Source of the DNA: an uncultured Eubacteriales bacterium
Lineage (GTDB): Bacteria > Bacillota > Clostridia > Oscillospirales > Oscillospiraceae
Direction: 5' to 3'
NCBI GenBank assembly: GCA_902465435.1
Contig: CABQNH010000028.1
Location: 1-26,641 of the forward strand
DNA: 26,641 nucleotides
Shown here: positions 16,143-24,332 of the stretch, piece after piece
Layout of the letters: every line of letters starts with the position of its first letter
How positions within the stretch are numbered: position 1 is the stretch's first letter
The notes under the pieces: model-generated
The model's database searches: none
What the model was told of the DNA's origin: nothing
What the model saw: only the letters and a program-made list of their open reading frames with translations
Translations under genes and position numbers: made by a program

Positions 16143-16961
16143 ATGAGTGAAGCATGTAGCGGAAATTGCTCGAGCTGTGGAGAAAGCTGCGGCGAGCGCA
16201 AGGCGGAAAGTCTGCTGGCGGCGGCCAACCCGAAGTCCAATGTGAAGAAGATGATCGCGGTCGTTTCCGGCAAGGGCGGCGTCGGCAAGTCCACGGTGAC
16301 GGCGCTTCTGGCAAGTGCCATGCGCAAGCGCGGGCATAGCGTCGGCATTCTGGACGCGGATATCACAGGGCCGTCCATCCCGAAGGCCTTTGGCGTCCGG
16401 GAATGCGAGGGCAGTGATGATACCGGCCTTTACCCGGCGAAAACGGAAAACGGCATGAAGATCATGTCCGTCAATCTGCTTTTGGACAATGAGAATGATC
16501 CGGTTCTGTGGCGCGGCCCGATTCTTGCGGGCGCAGTCAAGCAGTTCTGGACGGATGTCGCCTGGGGGGATGTGGATTATCTCTTCGTGGATATGCCGCC
16601 CGGAACGGGCGATGTACCGCTGACGGTATTCCAATCCCTGCCGATCGACGGGATCGTGATCGTCACGACGCCGCAGGATCTTGTGTCTATGATCGTCGGC
16701 AAGGCGGTGCGTATGGCGCAGATGATGAAGATCCCGGTCTATGGCCTGATTGAAAACTACGCGTATCTCAATTGCCCGGATTGCGGCAGACGAATCGAGG
16801 TATTCGGAAAGAGCCATGTCGGCGAGATCGCGGAGCGCTTCGCGCTTCCGGTGCTTGCCCGGCTTCCGATCGATCCTGCCGTTGCGGAGGCGATCGACGC
16901 GGGGAAGGCGGAGACGCTGCGCGTGGAGGCGCTGGCGGGTGCGCTGGATAAGATAGAATAG
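16143..16961 (+). CDS. Mrp/NBP35-type Fe-S cluster carrier P-loop ATPase
   Basis: Members of this family carry and transfer iron-sulfur clusters. The deviant Walker A GKGGVGKST is at 43-51, followed by DADITGPSIPKAFG and VDMPPGTGD, all diagnostic. Cys211 and Cys214 (NCPDCG) are the expected bridging cluster ligands. The N-terminus carries four more cysteines at 5, 9, 12 and 16 (C-x3-C-x2-C-x3-C), an arrangement that recalls the N-terminal cluster site of eukaryotic NBP35 more than that of E. coli Mrp; the exact spacing differs from NBP35. It lies 22 bases after the ABC-F gene and closes the five-gene run before two hairpins. Confidence 0.93.
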   Translation: MSEACSGNCSSCGESCGERKAESLLAAANPKSNVKKMIAVVSGKGGVGKSTVTALLASAMRKRGHSVGILDADITGPSIPKAFGVRECEGSDDTGLYPAKTENGMKIMSVNLLLDNENDPVLWRGPILAGAVKQFWTDVAWGDVDYLFVDMPPGTGDVPLTVFQSLPIDGIVIVTTPQDLVSMIVGKAVRMAQMMKIPVYGLIENYAYLNCPDCGRRIEVFGKSHVGEIAERFALPVLARLPIDPAVAEAIDAGKAETLRVEALAGALDKIE

Positions 16962-16972
16962 GAAAAAGGAAC

Positions 16973-17020
16973 CCCCTGAGTTGATTCTTCGCCGTTCAGG
17001 CCGGCGGATCGATTCAGGGG
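16973..17020 (+). terminator. Imperfect hairpin after the Mrp-type gene
   Basis: CCCCTGA (16973-16979) pairs with TCAGGGG (17014-17020), with an inner CGCCG/CGGCG stem (16990-16994 with 17002-17006). No strong T-run follows. It may act together with the stronger hairpin at 17055. Confidence 0.45.
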
Positions 17021-17054
17021 ATTCTGTCATTTCTGCCAATTGATTTTGGAAATG

Positions 17055-17102
17055 AAACGCCGTGTGACGAATCCTATCTTTGCGATTCGTCACACGGCGT
17101 TT
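17055..17102. terminator. Strong bidirectional terminator
   Basis: A perfect 19-bp stem (17055-17073 with 17084-17102) with a 10-base loop separates two convergent genes. The stem starts with AAA and ends with TTT, giving U-runs in both directions (TTTT on the plus strand, TTT then CATTT on the minus strand). It should end both the comEC-to-Mrp transcript and the lipoprotein transcript. Confidence 0.88.
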
Positions 17103-17112
17103 TGCGAAGCGC

Positions 17113-18348
17113 TTAGCCTGCCGATTCCCGATACTCCGGCACAAGCGGCGCGCCCAACGACCAGAGATCGGTATTCTCATCATAGTAGCAGAAAAAGGCA
17201 CAGCTTGCGCTGAGGTTTACGGCGATCTCGTAGGTGATGCCGTCGCTGAGTGTAAGACGGTAGATCCTGTAATCCAAACCGTTCAGAATAACGCTGTCCA
17301 TCAGCTCCGGCTGCATGGCCGCAGGGTCGGCGGTGGTGTGCAGATAGTTTTCCTCCACAGCCGCGAAGACCTGCGCGAACTGCGCATCGTCTGCCGTCAG
17401 GCAGAGATTCAGGGTGTCCGGCGTGCCGTAGCGGCCATTGTAGGAAAAGTCATAAACAAGGCAGTTGCCGTTTTCCGCGCGAAGCGAGAGCCGATAGCGA
17501 GCCGCGCCTTCCGGGATGAAGATGGGAAAACGATAATAGCTGGAGGTATCACTGACAATCGAAAATACGGCATTGGAATCCGGCAGCCCCTCCTCATCCA
17601 GACGGTAAAGGGTAACACGCATTCCGGCATAGTGCGGGACAAAGCAAACGGTAAGCTCAGGGTCAGTTTCTCCGGTGGACAGTGTCTGCGCGCGATCCAC
17701 GTCAAGGGAATCCGCCGCGCCGCCAAAGTAGAGCGTGCCGAACGCTGCCGCCGCTTCTGCGGGGCCGTCGAAGTTTTGATTCAGCTGGCCCCGGAAATCG
17801 AAGGAGATCGGCTCGGAGAAGCCCTCGAGCGGCTCACCGGCGCAGGTCAACCGAATGGAGCGCAGACAGTAGCTGTCATACATGGGCGATAAAAGATTCG
17901 CGACTAGGATGCAGCGATCGGCAGCTGCGGCATTCCGGTATGCTTCGCCAAAGGCTGCGGAGACGTCCATGCTGGCCTCTAAGTATTTGTCCGACATCGG
18001 CGTGTCTGCCGTGATTTCCGCATCGCCGCGGCGGAAACTCAGAATCCTTGTCCCATCCGGGAGTGCGGCGCGCTGGATCAGAAGGTCGACAAGCGCCTGC
18101 GGTTCGCCGGAGAATGTAACGTCCTCCACATGGCAATCCAGGACGGGGGAGATTGCGCGATTTTCCCAGAAGAACAGCTGGGCGCTTCGCTTCTCCGGAT
18201 TTGCGGCAGGCGCCGTCGCGGAGACAGACGGTGTGGATTTCGACGCAGACGGGACGACTTGCGTCGGCGCAGCAGACGGCTGATTGCCCTTGCCGCACGC
18301 AGTAAGCAGAAGGAGGGCAAGCAACAAAACCAAGATTCGTATTTTCAT
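17113..18348 (-). CDS. Predicted lipoprotein, possibly GerMN-like
   Basis: This is a 411-residue secreted lipoprotein. The signal peptide (KIRILVLLLALLLL) ends in the lipobox LTAC with lipidated Cys18, followed by a Ser/Thr/Pro/Ala-rich linker (about 22-52). The domain after it (about 55-165: ALVDLLIQRAALPDGTRILSF, then a DVSAAFGEAY block) resembles the GerMN domain of spore-germination and cell-surface lipoproteins, but this is pattern judgement. The C-terminal half is unassigned and has many aromatic residues. ATG at 18348 has AAGGAG upstream; a longer frame to 18384 lacks a site. It is probably transcribed alone and ends at the bidirectional terminator. Confidence 0.75.
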   Translation of the reverse strand: MKIRILVLLLALLLLTACGKGNQPSAAPTQVVPSASKSTPSVSATAPAANPEKRSAQLFFWENRAISPVLDCHVEDVTFSGEPQALVDLLIQRAALPDGTRILSFRRGDAEITADTPMSDKYLEASMDVSAAFGEAYRNAAAADRCILVANLLSPMYDSYCLRSIRLTCAGEPLEGFSEPISFDFRGQLNQNFDGPAEAAAAFGTLYFGGAADSLDVDRAQTLSTGETDPELTVCFVPHYAGMRVTLYRLDEEGLPDSNAVFSIVSDTSSYYRFPIFIPEGAARYRLSLRAENGNCLVYDFSYNGRYGTPDTLNLCLTADDAQFAQVFAAVEENYLHTTADPAAMQPELMDSVILNGLDYRIYRLTLSDGITYEIAVNLSASCAFFCYYDENTDLWSLGAPLVPEYRESAG

Positions 18349-18646
18349 AACGTTCTCCTTTGTTTTTTCTGTTCCGCCATCCAATCCATTTCATGAGATC
18401 GGCGGGTTTTAAGAAGCCCGCGCCCGCGTAAATACAGAAATACGGTGAGCGCGAGCTTCAAAAAAGGTTAAATTTCAAGCCGTTTCGATTCCGATTCTTT
18501 GAAAAAGTGAAACCAAACGACACAATAGAAAATAAGGAAATGCTTTGCAGGAAGGTGACAGGATAAGCCCTCCGTGCGGCGCTGCTGCTTTCAAAAGGAG
18601 CGCTGCAAAGAAAGTGTTTGCCGTGCGTCACAAGCCGTGCGGCGGT
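18349..18646. other. Intergenic gap between two minus-strand genes
   Basis: I see no gene here. A weak hairpin (GCGGG 18402-18406 with CCCGC 18417-18421) and an A/T-rich stretch around 18460-18545 are present. The latter is the likely site of the lipoprotein gene's promoter, but no hexamer pair is convincing. Confidence 0.5.
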
Positions 18647-18808
18647 TTACCAATCGAGGAGAGCTACAGCGGCTGCTGCGGTCTGACTGTCTGTCGCTTT
18701 CCGCCCGTTGCCGCGACCCCATAAGCCAAGATAAATGGTTCCCAAGAGGATCAGCGCAATCGCAAACAGCACGGCGAGCAGAATGGCACCGGTCTTTTTT
18801 CGTTTCAT
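18647..18808 (-). CDS. Small single-span membrane protein (53 residues)
   Basis: I do not recognise this family. The product starts MKRKKTGAILLAVLF and has one hydrophobic segment (about residues 7-28, ending GTIYLGLWG) after a basic N-terminus. A short polar tail follows, rich in Ala, Thr and Gln, ending LLDW. The basic start predicts an inside N-terminus, or it is an uncleaved signal anchor. ATG at 18808 is preceded by GGAGAGG seven bases away. The gene begins 15 bases after the aminopeptidase stop codon on the same strand, so the two probably share a transcript. The evidence for a real gene is the ribosome binding site, hydropathy pattern and spacing; no homologue is known to me. Confidence 0.75.
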   Translation of the reverse strand: MKRKKTGAILLAVLFAIALILLGTIYLGLWGRGNGRKATDSQTAAAAVALLDW

Positions 18809-18823
18809 AGGCTGCCTCTCCGA

Positions 18824-20047
18824 TTAAAACGCCCAGTTGCCGTCCCGGAAAATCGGAACAACCTTGCCGTCACGGCAGGTGGCGTCAATGCTAAGATCCT
18901 TTGAGCCGATCATGAAGTCCTCATGGATCATGGAGTCGTTGATGCCGAGCTTGCGGCACTCCTCAAGACTGTATTTCTCAAAATCGCGGATCGTATCGGC
19001 AAAGCCCATGCCGAGCGCCAGATGACAGGCGGCGTTTTCGTCGAACAGCGTGTTATAGAACAGAATTTCAGAGTTGCGGATGGGCGAATCATAGGGGACA
19101 AGAGCGCATTCACCCAGATAGCAGCTGCCCTCGTCCATGGTAATGAGCTTGGTCAGCAGCTCTTCGTTTTTCTCTGCGTGCCATTCGACAGCCTTACCGT
19201 TTTCAAAGCGAATGGAGAAGTTGTCAATAAGCTGTCCCTGATAGGAAAGCGGCTTTGTCGAGTAGACAATCCCCTCGGCCTTGCCCTTCATCGGCGAGAT
19301 GAAGCACTCCTCGGACGGAATATTCGGGTTAAAGTAAATGCCCTGCAGGCTGTCCTCGCCGCCGCCCTTGAACATAGCTTCAGGAATCATGCCGACGGTA
19401 AAATCCGTGCCGTTGGAGCTTTTATAATGCAGGCTTTCAATGCTGAGACGGTTGAGATAATCACAGCGGTTTAGAAGGTCCTCGTTGTGCTCCTTCCAAG
19501 CCTGCTCGGGATCGTCTGTGACGCGGGAGGTATAGAGAATCGCTTCCCAAAGCTTTTCCATAGCCTTTCCCTTGGGCAGATCAGGGAATACCTTCTTTGC
19601 CCAGGCTGCGCCGGGGACGGCCGCGATGCACCACTGATATTTGTTCTCAATTTGGTCGCGATAGGGCTTGATGACCTTATACTTTGCCCGCTGCGCCTTT
19701 GCCATTTTCTCTTGATTGACGCCCTTGAGGCCGTCCGGATCCTCGGAAATCAGGTAAATGCGGCAGGGGATTTCCTCAACATAGTGCTTCCAGCGAGCTT
19801 CTTCCCAGTCGGCGAGCGTGCTGAGGTTCTTCAGGCTGCGGTGACGGATATGGATCTTGTCCAGCGGCTGATAGCTCCAGTCCACGATGACACGCTTTGC
19901 GCCGGCGCGGTAGCATTCCTCAACGACCATTTTTACAAACTCGGGCTGATCCAGCTCGGCAGCTACGATGACCTCTTGCCCCTTCTGCACATGAATGCCG
20001 GTGTTGGCAATCAGCTTTGCATAATTGCGTAAGACAGTTTTTTTCAA
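18824..20047 (-). CDS. M29-family aminopeptidase (AmpS/AmpT/PepS type)
   Basis: M29 enzymes are cytoplasmic, metal-dependent aminopeptidases with broad specificity. The 407-residue length is typical. Conserved metal-site blocks are present in order: GECALVPYDSP (Glu313), HLALGMGF (His342) and HEDFMIG (His375, Asp377), in line with the ligand spacing of known family members. The N-terminal domain (AGAKRVIVDW, DQPEFVKMV) also fits. The start is taken as TTG at 20047, because AGGAGG lies eight bases upstream and no ATG or GTG fits the family N-terminus. The small membrane-protein gene follows 15 bases later. Confidence 0.93.
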   Translation of the reverse strand: MKKTVLRNYAKLIANTGIHVQKGQEVIVAAELDQPEFVKMVVEECYRAGAKRVIVDWSYQPLDKIHIRHRSLKNLSTLADWEEARWKHYVEEIPCRIYLISEDPDGLKGVNQEKMAKAQRAKYKVIKPYRDQIENKYQWCIAAVPGAAWAKKVFPDLPKGKAMEKLWEAILYTSRVTDDPEQAWKEHNEDLLNRCDYLNRLSIESLHYKSSNGTDFTVGMIPEAMFKGGGEDSLQGIYFNPNIPSEECFISPMKGKAEGIVYSTKPLSYQGQLIDNFSIRFENGKAVEWHAEKNEELLTKLITMDEGSCYLGECALVPYDSPIRNSEILFYNTLFDENAACHLALGMGFADTIRDFEKYSLEECRKLGINDSMIHEDFMIGSKDLSIDATCRDGKVVPIFRDGNWAF

Positions 20048-20104
20048 AGTTCAGTCCCTCCTGACAACAGTATCGAATAAAAAGAATACATTTGTATTTT
20101 ATTA

Positions 20105-20133
20105 AGTGTATCACTTTCCGGAAAATAATTCAA
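20105..20133 (-). promoter_or_regulatory. Candidate aminopeptidase promoter
   Basis: On the minus strand TTGAAT (20133-20128), a 17-base spacer and TACACT (20110-20105) lie about 60 bases before the TTG start. The -35 is good and the -10 moderate. Confidence 0.5.
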
Positions 20134-20180
20134 CATGGATTACGTGTTTTTCGAAAAAAACGGGGATATGGGAAAAATAG

Positions 20181-20209
20181 TTGCAATATGCCGCATATTT
20201 TGATAAAAT
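20181..20209 (+). promoter_or_regulatory. Helicase operon promoter
   Basis: TTGCAA (20181-20186) is followed after 17 bases by TAAAAT (20204-20209), with TGA before it (extended -10). A second TATAAT at 20218-20223 lacks a matching -35. The leader to the start codon is about 50 bases. Confidence 0.65.
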
Positions 20210-20264
20210 AAATAAGTTATAATTACATCAGGTTTTGCAGCGAAGCCAAGAGAGGAAGCAATCT

Positions 20265-21446
20265 ATGGAGACAGTTACATTTCGCGATTTGGGCCTGCCG
20301 GAGGAAATGCTGAAGGCGCTCGAGCAAAAGGGCTACGGTTATCCCACGCAGGTGCAGCAGGAGGCCATTCCGCCGCTGCTCGCGCAGCGGGACGTCATTG
20401 CGAAGGCGCCGACCGGCACCGGAAAGACGTTTGCCTTCGGCATCCCGATGATTTTGCATATCGACGCGCAGTCGGAGGATCTGCAGGGCTTGATTTTAGC
20501 ACCGTCGCGGGAACTGGCGATCCAAATCGGCGAGGAACTGCGCAGTCTTTTGACCTACTATAAGGATATCCGTGTGGCAGTGATCTACGGCGGACAAAAA
20601 ATGGAGCCGCAGCTCAAGGCGCTCAAGCGGAAGCCGCAGATCGTGGTTGCAACGCCGGGACGCCTGATGGATCACTACAATCGCCATACGCTGCGGTTTG
20701 ATAAGATTCAGACGGTTATTCTGGACGAAGCGGATCGTATGCTTGATATGGGCTTTTTTAAGGACGTTACGCGTATCATTGAGAAGATCAAAAACCGGAA
20801 GAACCTTGGCCTGTTTTCTGCGACGATCTCGCAGGAGGTCATGACGGTGTCATGGATGTATCAGCGCGACGAGGTGGAGATCACAGTCAAGCCGACCGCA
20901 GAGAACAAGCCGGACATCGCGCAGTACAGTTTGACAGTTTCCTCGCTGCAGAAGGAGGACGCGACGCTTCGTCTCCTGCGGACGCAGGGCTTTGAGCGTG
21001 TCATTATTTTCTGCAATACGAAGGTTATGTGCCAGCGGCTGTGCGATGATCTGAAGCGCGCAGGGATCGATGCCGACTGCCTGCACGGCGACATTCGGCA
21101 GGCAGTGCGGGAAAAGACGATGGCGACCTTCCGCAAGGGACAGCTTGCCGTGCTGGTTGCGACAGATGTTGCATCCCGCGGCATCGACGTGGATGATGTG
21201 GACTGCGTGATCAATTATGACGTGCCGGAGGAGAATGAATACTATATCCACCGCATCGGACGCACCGGGCGCGCCAAAAAGAAGGGTGTAGCCTATACCA
21301 TTCTCGGGAATTTCCCGGAGAAGGCCAAGCTGGACGAAATTGCAAAGTATTCAAACTTCCGGGTGCAGCCAATGCGCTTTGATGAAAGGGACAGGTTGAT
21401 CGAGGAAGAAGTCAAGCAGCCCGTCATCAGGAAACGCTACAAATGA
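20265..21446 (+). CDS. DEAD-box RNA helicase, core domains only
   Basis: DEAD-box proteins unwind short RNA duplexes with ATP in ribosome assembly and RNA decay. All core motifs are visible: Q-motif (Phe6 to Gln29), Walker A APTGTGKT (48-55), VATPGR, DEAD (154-157), SAT, and HRIGRTGR (329-336). At 393 residues the protein has only the two RecA-like domains and almost no C-terminal extension, whereas CshA- or DeaD-type relatives usually have a long basic tail. ATG at 20265 follows AGAGG; the upstream frame to 20235 is non-homologous. Its stop overlaps the next start as ATGA. Confidence 0.95.
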   Translation: METVTFRDLGLPEEMLKALEQKGYGYPTQVQQEAIPPLLAQRDVIAKAPTGTGKTFAFGIPMILHIDAQSEDLQGLILAPSRELAIQIGEELRSLLTYYKDIRVAVIYGGQKMEPQLKALKRKPQIVVATPGRLMDHYNRHTLRFDKIQTVILDEADRMLDMGFFKDVTRIIEKIKNRKNLGLFSATISQEVMTVSWMYQRDEVEITVKPTAENKPDIAQYSLTVSSLQKEDATLRLLRTQGFERVIIFCNTKVMCQRLCDDLKRAGIDADCLHGDIRQAVREKTMATFRKGQLAVLVATDVASRGIDVDDVDCVINYDVPEENEYYIHRIGRTGRAKKKGVAYTILGNFPEKAKLDEIAKYSNFRVQPMRFDERDRLIEEEVKQPVIRKRYK

Positions 21447-22333
21447 GAAGGACGGAGGCGGGCGTAGCCTTGCTCTGTGCACGGCTTGACGACATGGATG
21501 CGCGTCCCCTGACGACGGCGCAGTATTGTGAGCTGCGCAAGCGCGCCAATGCGCTGCGCGGAACGGAACGGGAACGGGAGCTTGCGGCATCGGATTTGGT
21601 GCGGCTTGGCTATACGGAGCATGAGGCGGGACGGATTCTCTATCTGCTGTCTCGGGAAAAGCGCTTGGCTGCCTATCTGCAGGAGGCGCGGCGTGTCGGC
21701 GTCGCGCTCGTTACGCGTCTGTCTGCGCAATATCCGGCGAAGCTTGCCCGCGCGATGGGGATGCGATGCCCGCCCGTGCTGTTTTTTCGGGGAAATCCGT
21801 CGCTTTTTCAAAGCCGCTGCGTGTCGCTGGTTGGCTCCCGCAGGCTTGCCGAAGAAAATCGGGAATTCGCGGCGCGGGTCGGCACGTTGGCCGCGCGCGA
21901 GGGCTATACTCTGGTTTCCGGGAATGCAGCAGGCGCGGATCGCACGGCGCAGGAGGCGTGTCTGCGTGCCGGCGGGAGCGTGATCTGTTTTGTTGCCGAC
22001 TCCCTGCAGGATGTGCGGCATCCGCAGCCCGGTGCGCGGGTACTGCTTTGCAGCGAAGCTTGCTATCATGCGGAATTCTCCGCAGCGCGGGCGCTCAGCC
22101 GCAATCACCTGATTCATGCCATGGGGGAAAAGACCCTCGTCGCGCAGACGGACTGCGGCCGCGGCGGCACATGGGCGGGAAGCTGCGACAATCTGCGCTG
22201 CGGCTACTCTCCGCTCTTTGTATTTGATGACGGCTCGCAGGGCGCTGCGGCGCTGCTTGCACGCGGCGCACAGCCGGTTCATTGTCTTCAAAGTCTTGCC
22301 GGGCTGCGGCCGGCGCAGATGTCGCTGTTTTGA
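21443..22333 (+). CDS. Divergent DprA/Smf-family (Rossmann/SLOG-fold) protein
   Basis: DprA proteins bind incoming single-stranded DNA and load RecA. This 296-residue protein has a helical N-terminal part (about 20-85), then the Rossmann-like domain with VSLVGSRR (127-134), VSGNAAGAD (158-166), GGSVICFVADSL and ALSRNHLIHAMGEKTLVAQTDCGRGGTWAG. These parallel the DprA blocks GSR, GxAxGID and the Arg-x-Arg-Asn-region, but with changes: GID is GAD and the following His is Gln. There is no obvious C-terminal winged helix. ATGA overlap with the helicase gene indicates translational coupling. It may be a DprA paralogue with another nucleotide- or DNA-related role. Confidence 0.8.
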   Translation: MRRTEAGVALLCARLDDMDARPLTTAQYCELRKRANALRGTERERELAASDLVRLGYTEHEAGRILYLLSREKRLAAYLQEARRVGVALVTRLSAQYPAKLARAMGMRCPPVLFFRGNPSLFQSRCVSLVGSRRLAEENREFAARVGTLAAREGYTLVSGNAAGADRTAQEACLRAGGSVICFVADSLQDVRHPQPGARVLLCSEACYHAEFSAARALSRNHLIHAMGEKTLVAQTDCGRGGTWAGSCDNLRCGYSPLFVFDDGSQGAAALLARGAQPVHCLQSLAGLRPAQMSLF

Positions 22334-22357
22334 AAAATGAAAAATATAAAAAAATAG

Positions 22358-22386
22358 TTGAAATTGGTACGCGAATGCGTTATAAT
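22358..22386 (+). promoter_or_regulatory. glmS promoter
   Basis: TTGAAA (22358-22363), a 17-base spacer and a perfect TATAAT (22381-22386) start directly after the dprA-like gene. Initiation near 22393 leaves a leader of only about 36 bases before glmS. Confidence 0.85.
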
Positions 22387-22428
22387 CGCTTTACATGAAC
22401 CAATCTTAACCTTGGAGGATAGAAAGCT

Positions 22429-24270
22429 ATGTGTGGAATTGTTGGCTATATCGGCAAGCAGCAGGCTGCGCCGATTTTGCTTGACGGTCTTTCTAAGCTG
22501 GAATACAGAGGATATGATTCTGCCGGCGTTTGCATTTACAGCAGCGACGGCTTAAAGATTGCAAAGACGAAGGGACGCCTTCAGGTGCTGAGCGATATGA
22601 TCGACGGCGGGCATGCCATTTGCGGTACGCTCGGCATCGGCCATACGAGATGGGCGACGCACGGCGCGCCTTCCAATGAGAACTCGCACCCGCATATCGG
22701 AGACGGCGGAAAAATTGCGGTGGTGCATAACGGAATTATTGAGAACTATCTGCAGCTCAAGGAGAAGCTGATTGCAAATGGCAAACGCTTTCAGTCTGAG
22801 ACCGATACGGAGGTTGTCGCTAATCTGATCGAGTATTTCTACGAGGATTGCCATAACTTTATTGCCGCTGTGCGGCAGGCGACTGCACGGATCGAGGGAA
22901 GTTATGCGCTGGGCATCATCTGCATGGATCAGCCGGACATGATGATCGCAGTCAAGAAGGATAGCCCTTTGATTTTCGGCTTTGGCGAAGGGGAAAACTA
23001 TATTGCTTCCGATGTGCCCGCTATTTTAAAGTATACGCGTGAGGTCAGCTATCTGAACGACGGCGATATGGCGGTGATTCACCGGGACAGCGTCCGATTC
23101 TTCGACGCGGCGGGCGACCCGATTGAGAAAACGCCGGAGCATATCACATGGGAGATTTCCGCGGCGGAAAAGGGCGGCTATCCGTACTTTATGATCAAGG
23201 AGATCAACGAGCAGCCGAAGGCGCTGCGCGATACCATCTCTCCGCGCATTCAGAACGGCGAAATCGTGCTGGATCAAATCACTCTGACGAAGGACTACTT
23301 GGAAAAGCTTCGGAGGATCTATGTTGTCGCCTGCGGCTCGGCGTATTACGTCGGCTGCCTTGGAAAGTATATTCTTGAAAAAACCTGCCGCATTCCGACA
23401 GAGCCGCTGCTGGCCAGCGAATTCCGGTACTCCGAGCCGATTCTTGACGAAGATACGCTGGTCGTGATTATCAGCCAATCCGGCGAAACGGCCGACACGC
23501 TTGCCGCCTTACGTGAAGCGAAGGCAAAGGGCGCACGCACGCTTGCGATTGTCAACGTTGTGGGCAGCGCGATTGCAAAGGCGGCGGATGACGTGATCTA
23601 TACCTGGGCGGGGCCGGAAATCGCTGTGGCGACGACGAAGGCCTATTCCACGCAGCTTTCGGTTGTGTACCTTCTGGCCATGTATATTTCCCGTAAGCTT
23701 AGCCGCATGGACGATGCGGAGTACGCTGCCTTGCTGGAGGCTTTGCAGAATCTGCCGGAGCAGGTGGCCGCTTGCATTACCAAGGAAAATGTCGAGGAGA
23801 TCCAATATTTTGCATCGAAGCACTTCTCCTGCCATGACGCGTTCTTTATTGGCCGCAATACCGACAGCGCTCTGTGCTTAGAGGGCAGCCTGAAGCTTAA
23901 GGAGATCGCCTATATCCACTCGGAGGCTTATGCAGCGGGCGAACTGAAGCACGGACCCATTTCGCTGATCGAGGACGGAACTCTGGTGGTGGCGGTCGCT
24001 ACCGTAGAAGAGCTGTTTGAAAAAACAATGTCCAACGTCAAGGAGGTCAAGGCGCGCGGGGCAGATGTTCTCGGCGTGACGACGGTGGATCTGTACGACG
24101 AGCTGAAGAAGACGATCCCAAATGCTTTGCTGGTCCCGAAGACGCATCCGCTGCTTCAGCCCAGCCTTGCGATCGTTCCGCTTCAAATGTTTGCTTATTA
24201 TGTCGCACTGATGCGCGGCTGCGATGTCGATAAGCCGCGGAATCTTGCAAAATCTGTTACGGTTGAGTAA
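22429..24270 (+). CDS. glmS: Glutamine--fructose-6-phosphate aminotransferase GlmS
   Basis: GlmS makes glucosamine-6-phosphate from fructose-6-phosphate and glutamine, the first committed step to UDP-GlcNAc and peptidoglycan. The 613-residue product has the usual length. Cys2 is the N-terminal nucleophile of the glutaminase domain (MCGIVGYIG). Two SIS sugar-isomerase domains follow (ISQSGETADT; SEAYAAGELKHGPISLI), and the C-terminus ends KSVTVE as in the family. ATG at 22429 follows TTGGAGG. The leader is too short to hold the glmS ribozyme that regulates many Firmicute homologues, so regulation must be by another route. A strong terminator follows. Confidence 0.98.
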   Translation: MCGIVGYIGKQQAAPILLDGLSKLEYRGYDSAGVCIYSSDGLKIAKTKGRLQVLSDMIDGGHAICGTLGIGHTRWATHGAPSNENSHPHIGDGGKIAVVHNGIIENYLQLKEKLIANGKRFQSETDTEVVANLIEYFYEDCHNFIAAVRQATARIEGSYALGIICMDQPDMMIAVKKDSPLIFGFGEGENYIASDVPAILKYTREVSYLNDGDMAVIHRDSVRFFDAAGDPIEKTPEHITWEISAAEKGGYPYFMIKEINEQPKALRDTISPRIQNGEIVLDQITLTKDYLEKLRRIYVVACGSAYYVGCLGKYILEKTCRIPTEPLLASEFRYSEPILDEDTLVVIISQSGETADTLAALREAKAKGARTLAIVNVVGSAIAKAADDVIYTWAGPEIAVATTKAYSTQLSVVYLLAMYISRKLSRMDDAEYAALLEALQNLPEQVAACITKENVEEIQYFASKHFSCHDAFFIGRNTDSALCLEGSLKLKEIAYIHSEAYAAGELKHGPISLIEDGTLVVAVATVEELFEKTMSNVKEVKARGADVLGVTTVDLYDELKKTIPNALLVPKTHPLLQPSLAIVPLQMFAYYVALMRGCDVDKPRNLAKSVTVE

Positions 24271-24277
24271 AGATGCT

Positions 24278-24332
24278 ATGGAAAGTGCCGCAGAACCTTT
24301 GTCTCTGCGGCACTTTCCATGTTGCGTTTTTT
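24278..24332 (+). terminator. glmS terminator
   Basis: A perfect 17-bp stem (24278-24294 with 24304-24320) over a nine-base loop is followed by TTTTTT (24327-24332), seven bases after the glmS stop codon. Confidence 0.93.

Noticed and set aside
15618..17201. A 527-codon minus-strand frame across the ABC-F and Mrp-type genes
   Set aside because: It runs through two genes and the 17055-17102 terminator and has no domain motif, so it is treated as a shadow frame.
18574..18810. A 78-codon plus-strand frame opposite the small membrane-protein gene
   Set aside because: It lacks a ribosome binding site and hydropathy pattern; the minus-strand frame explains the region better.
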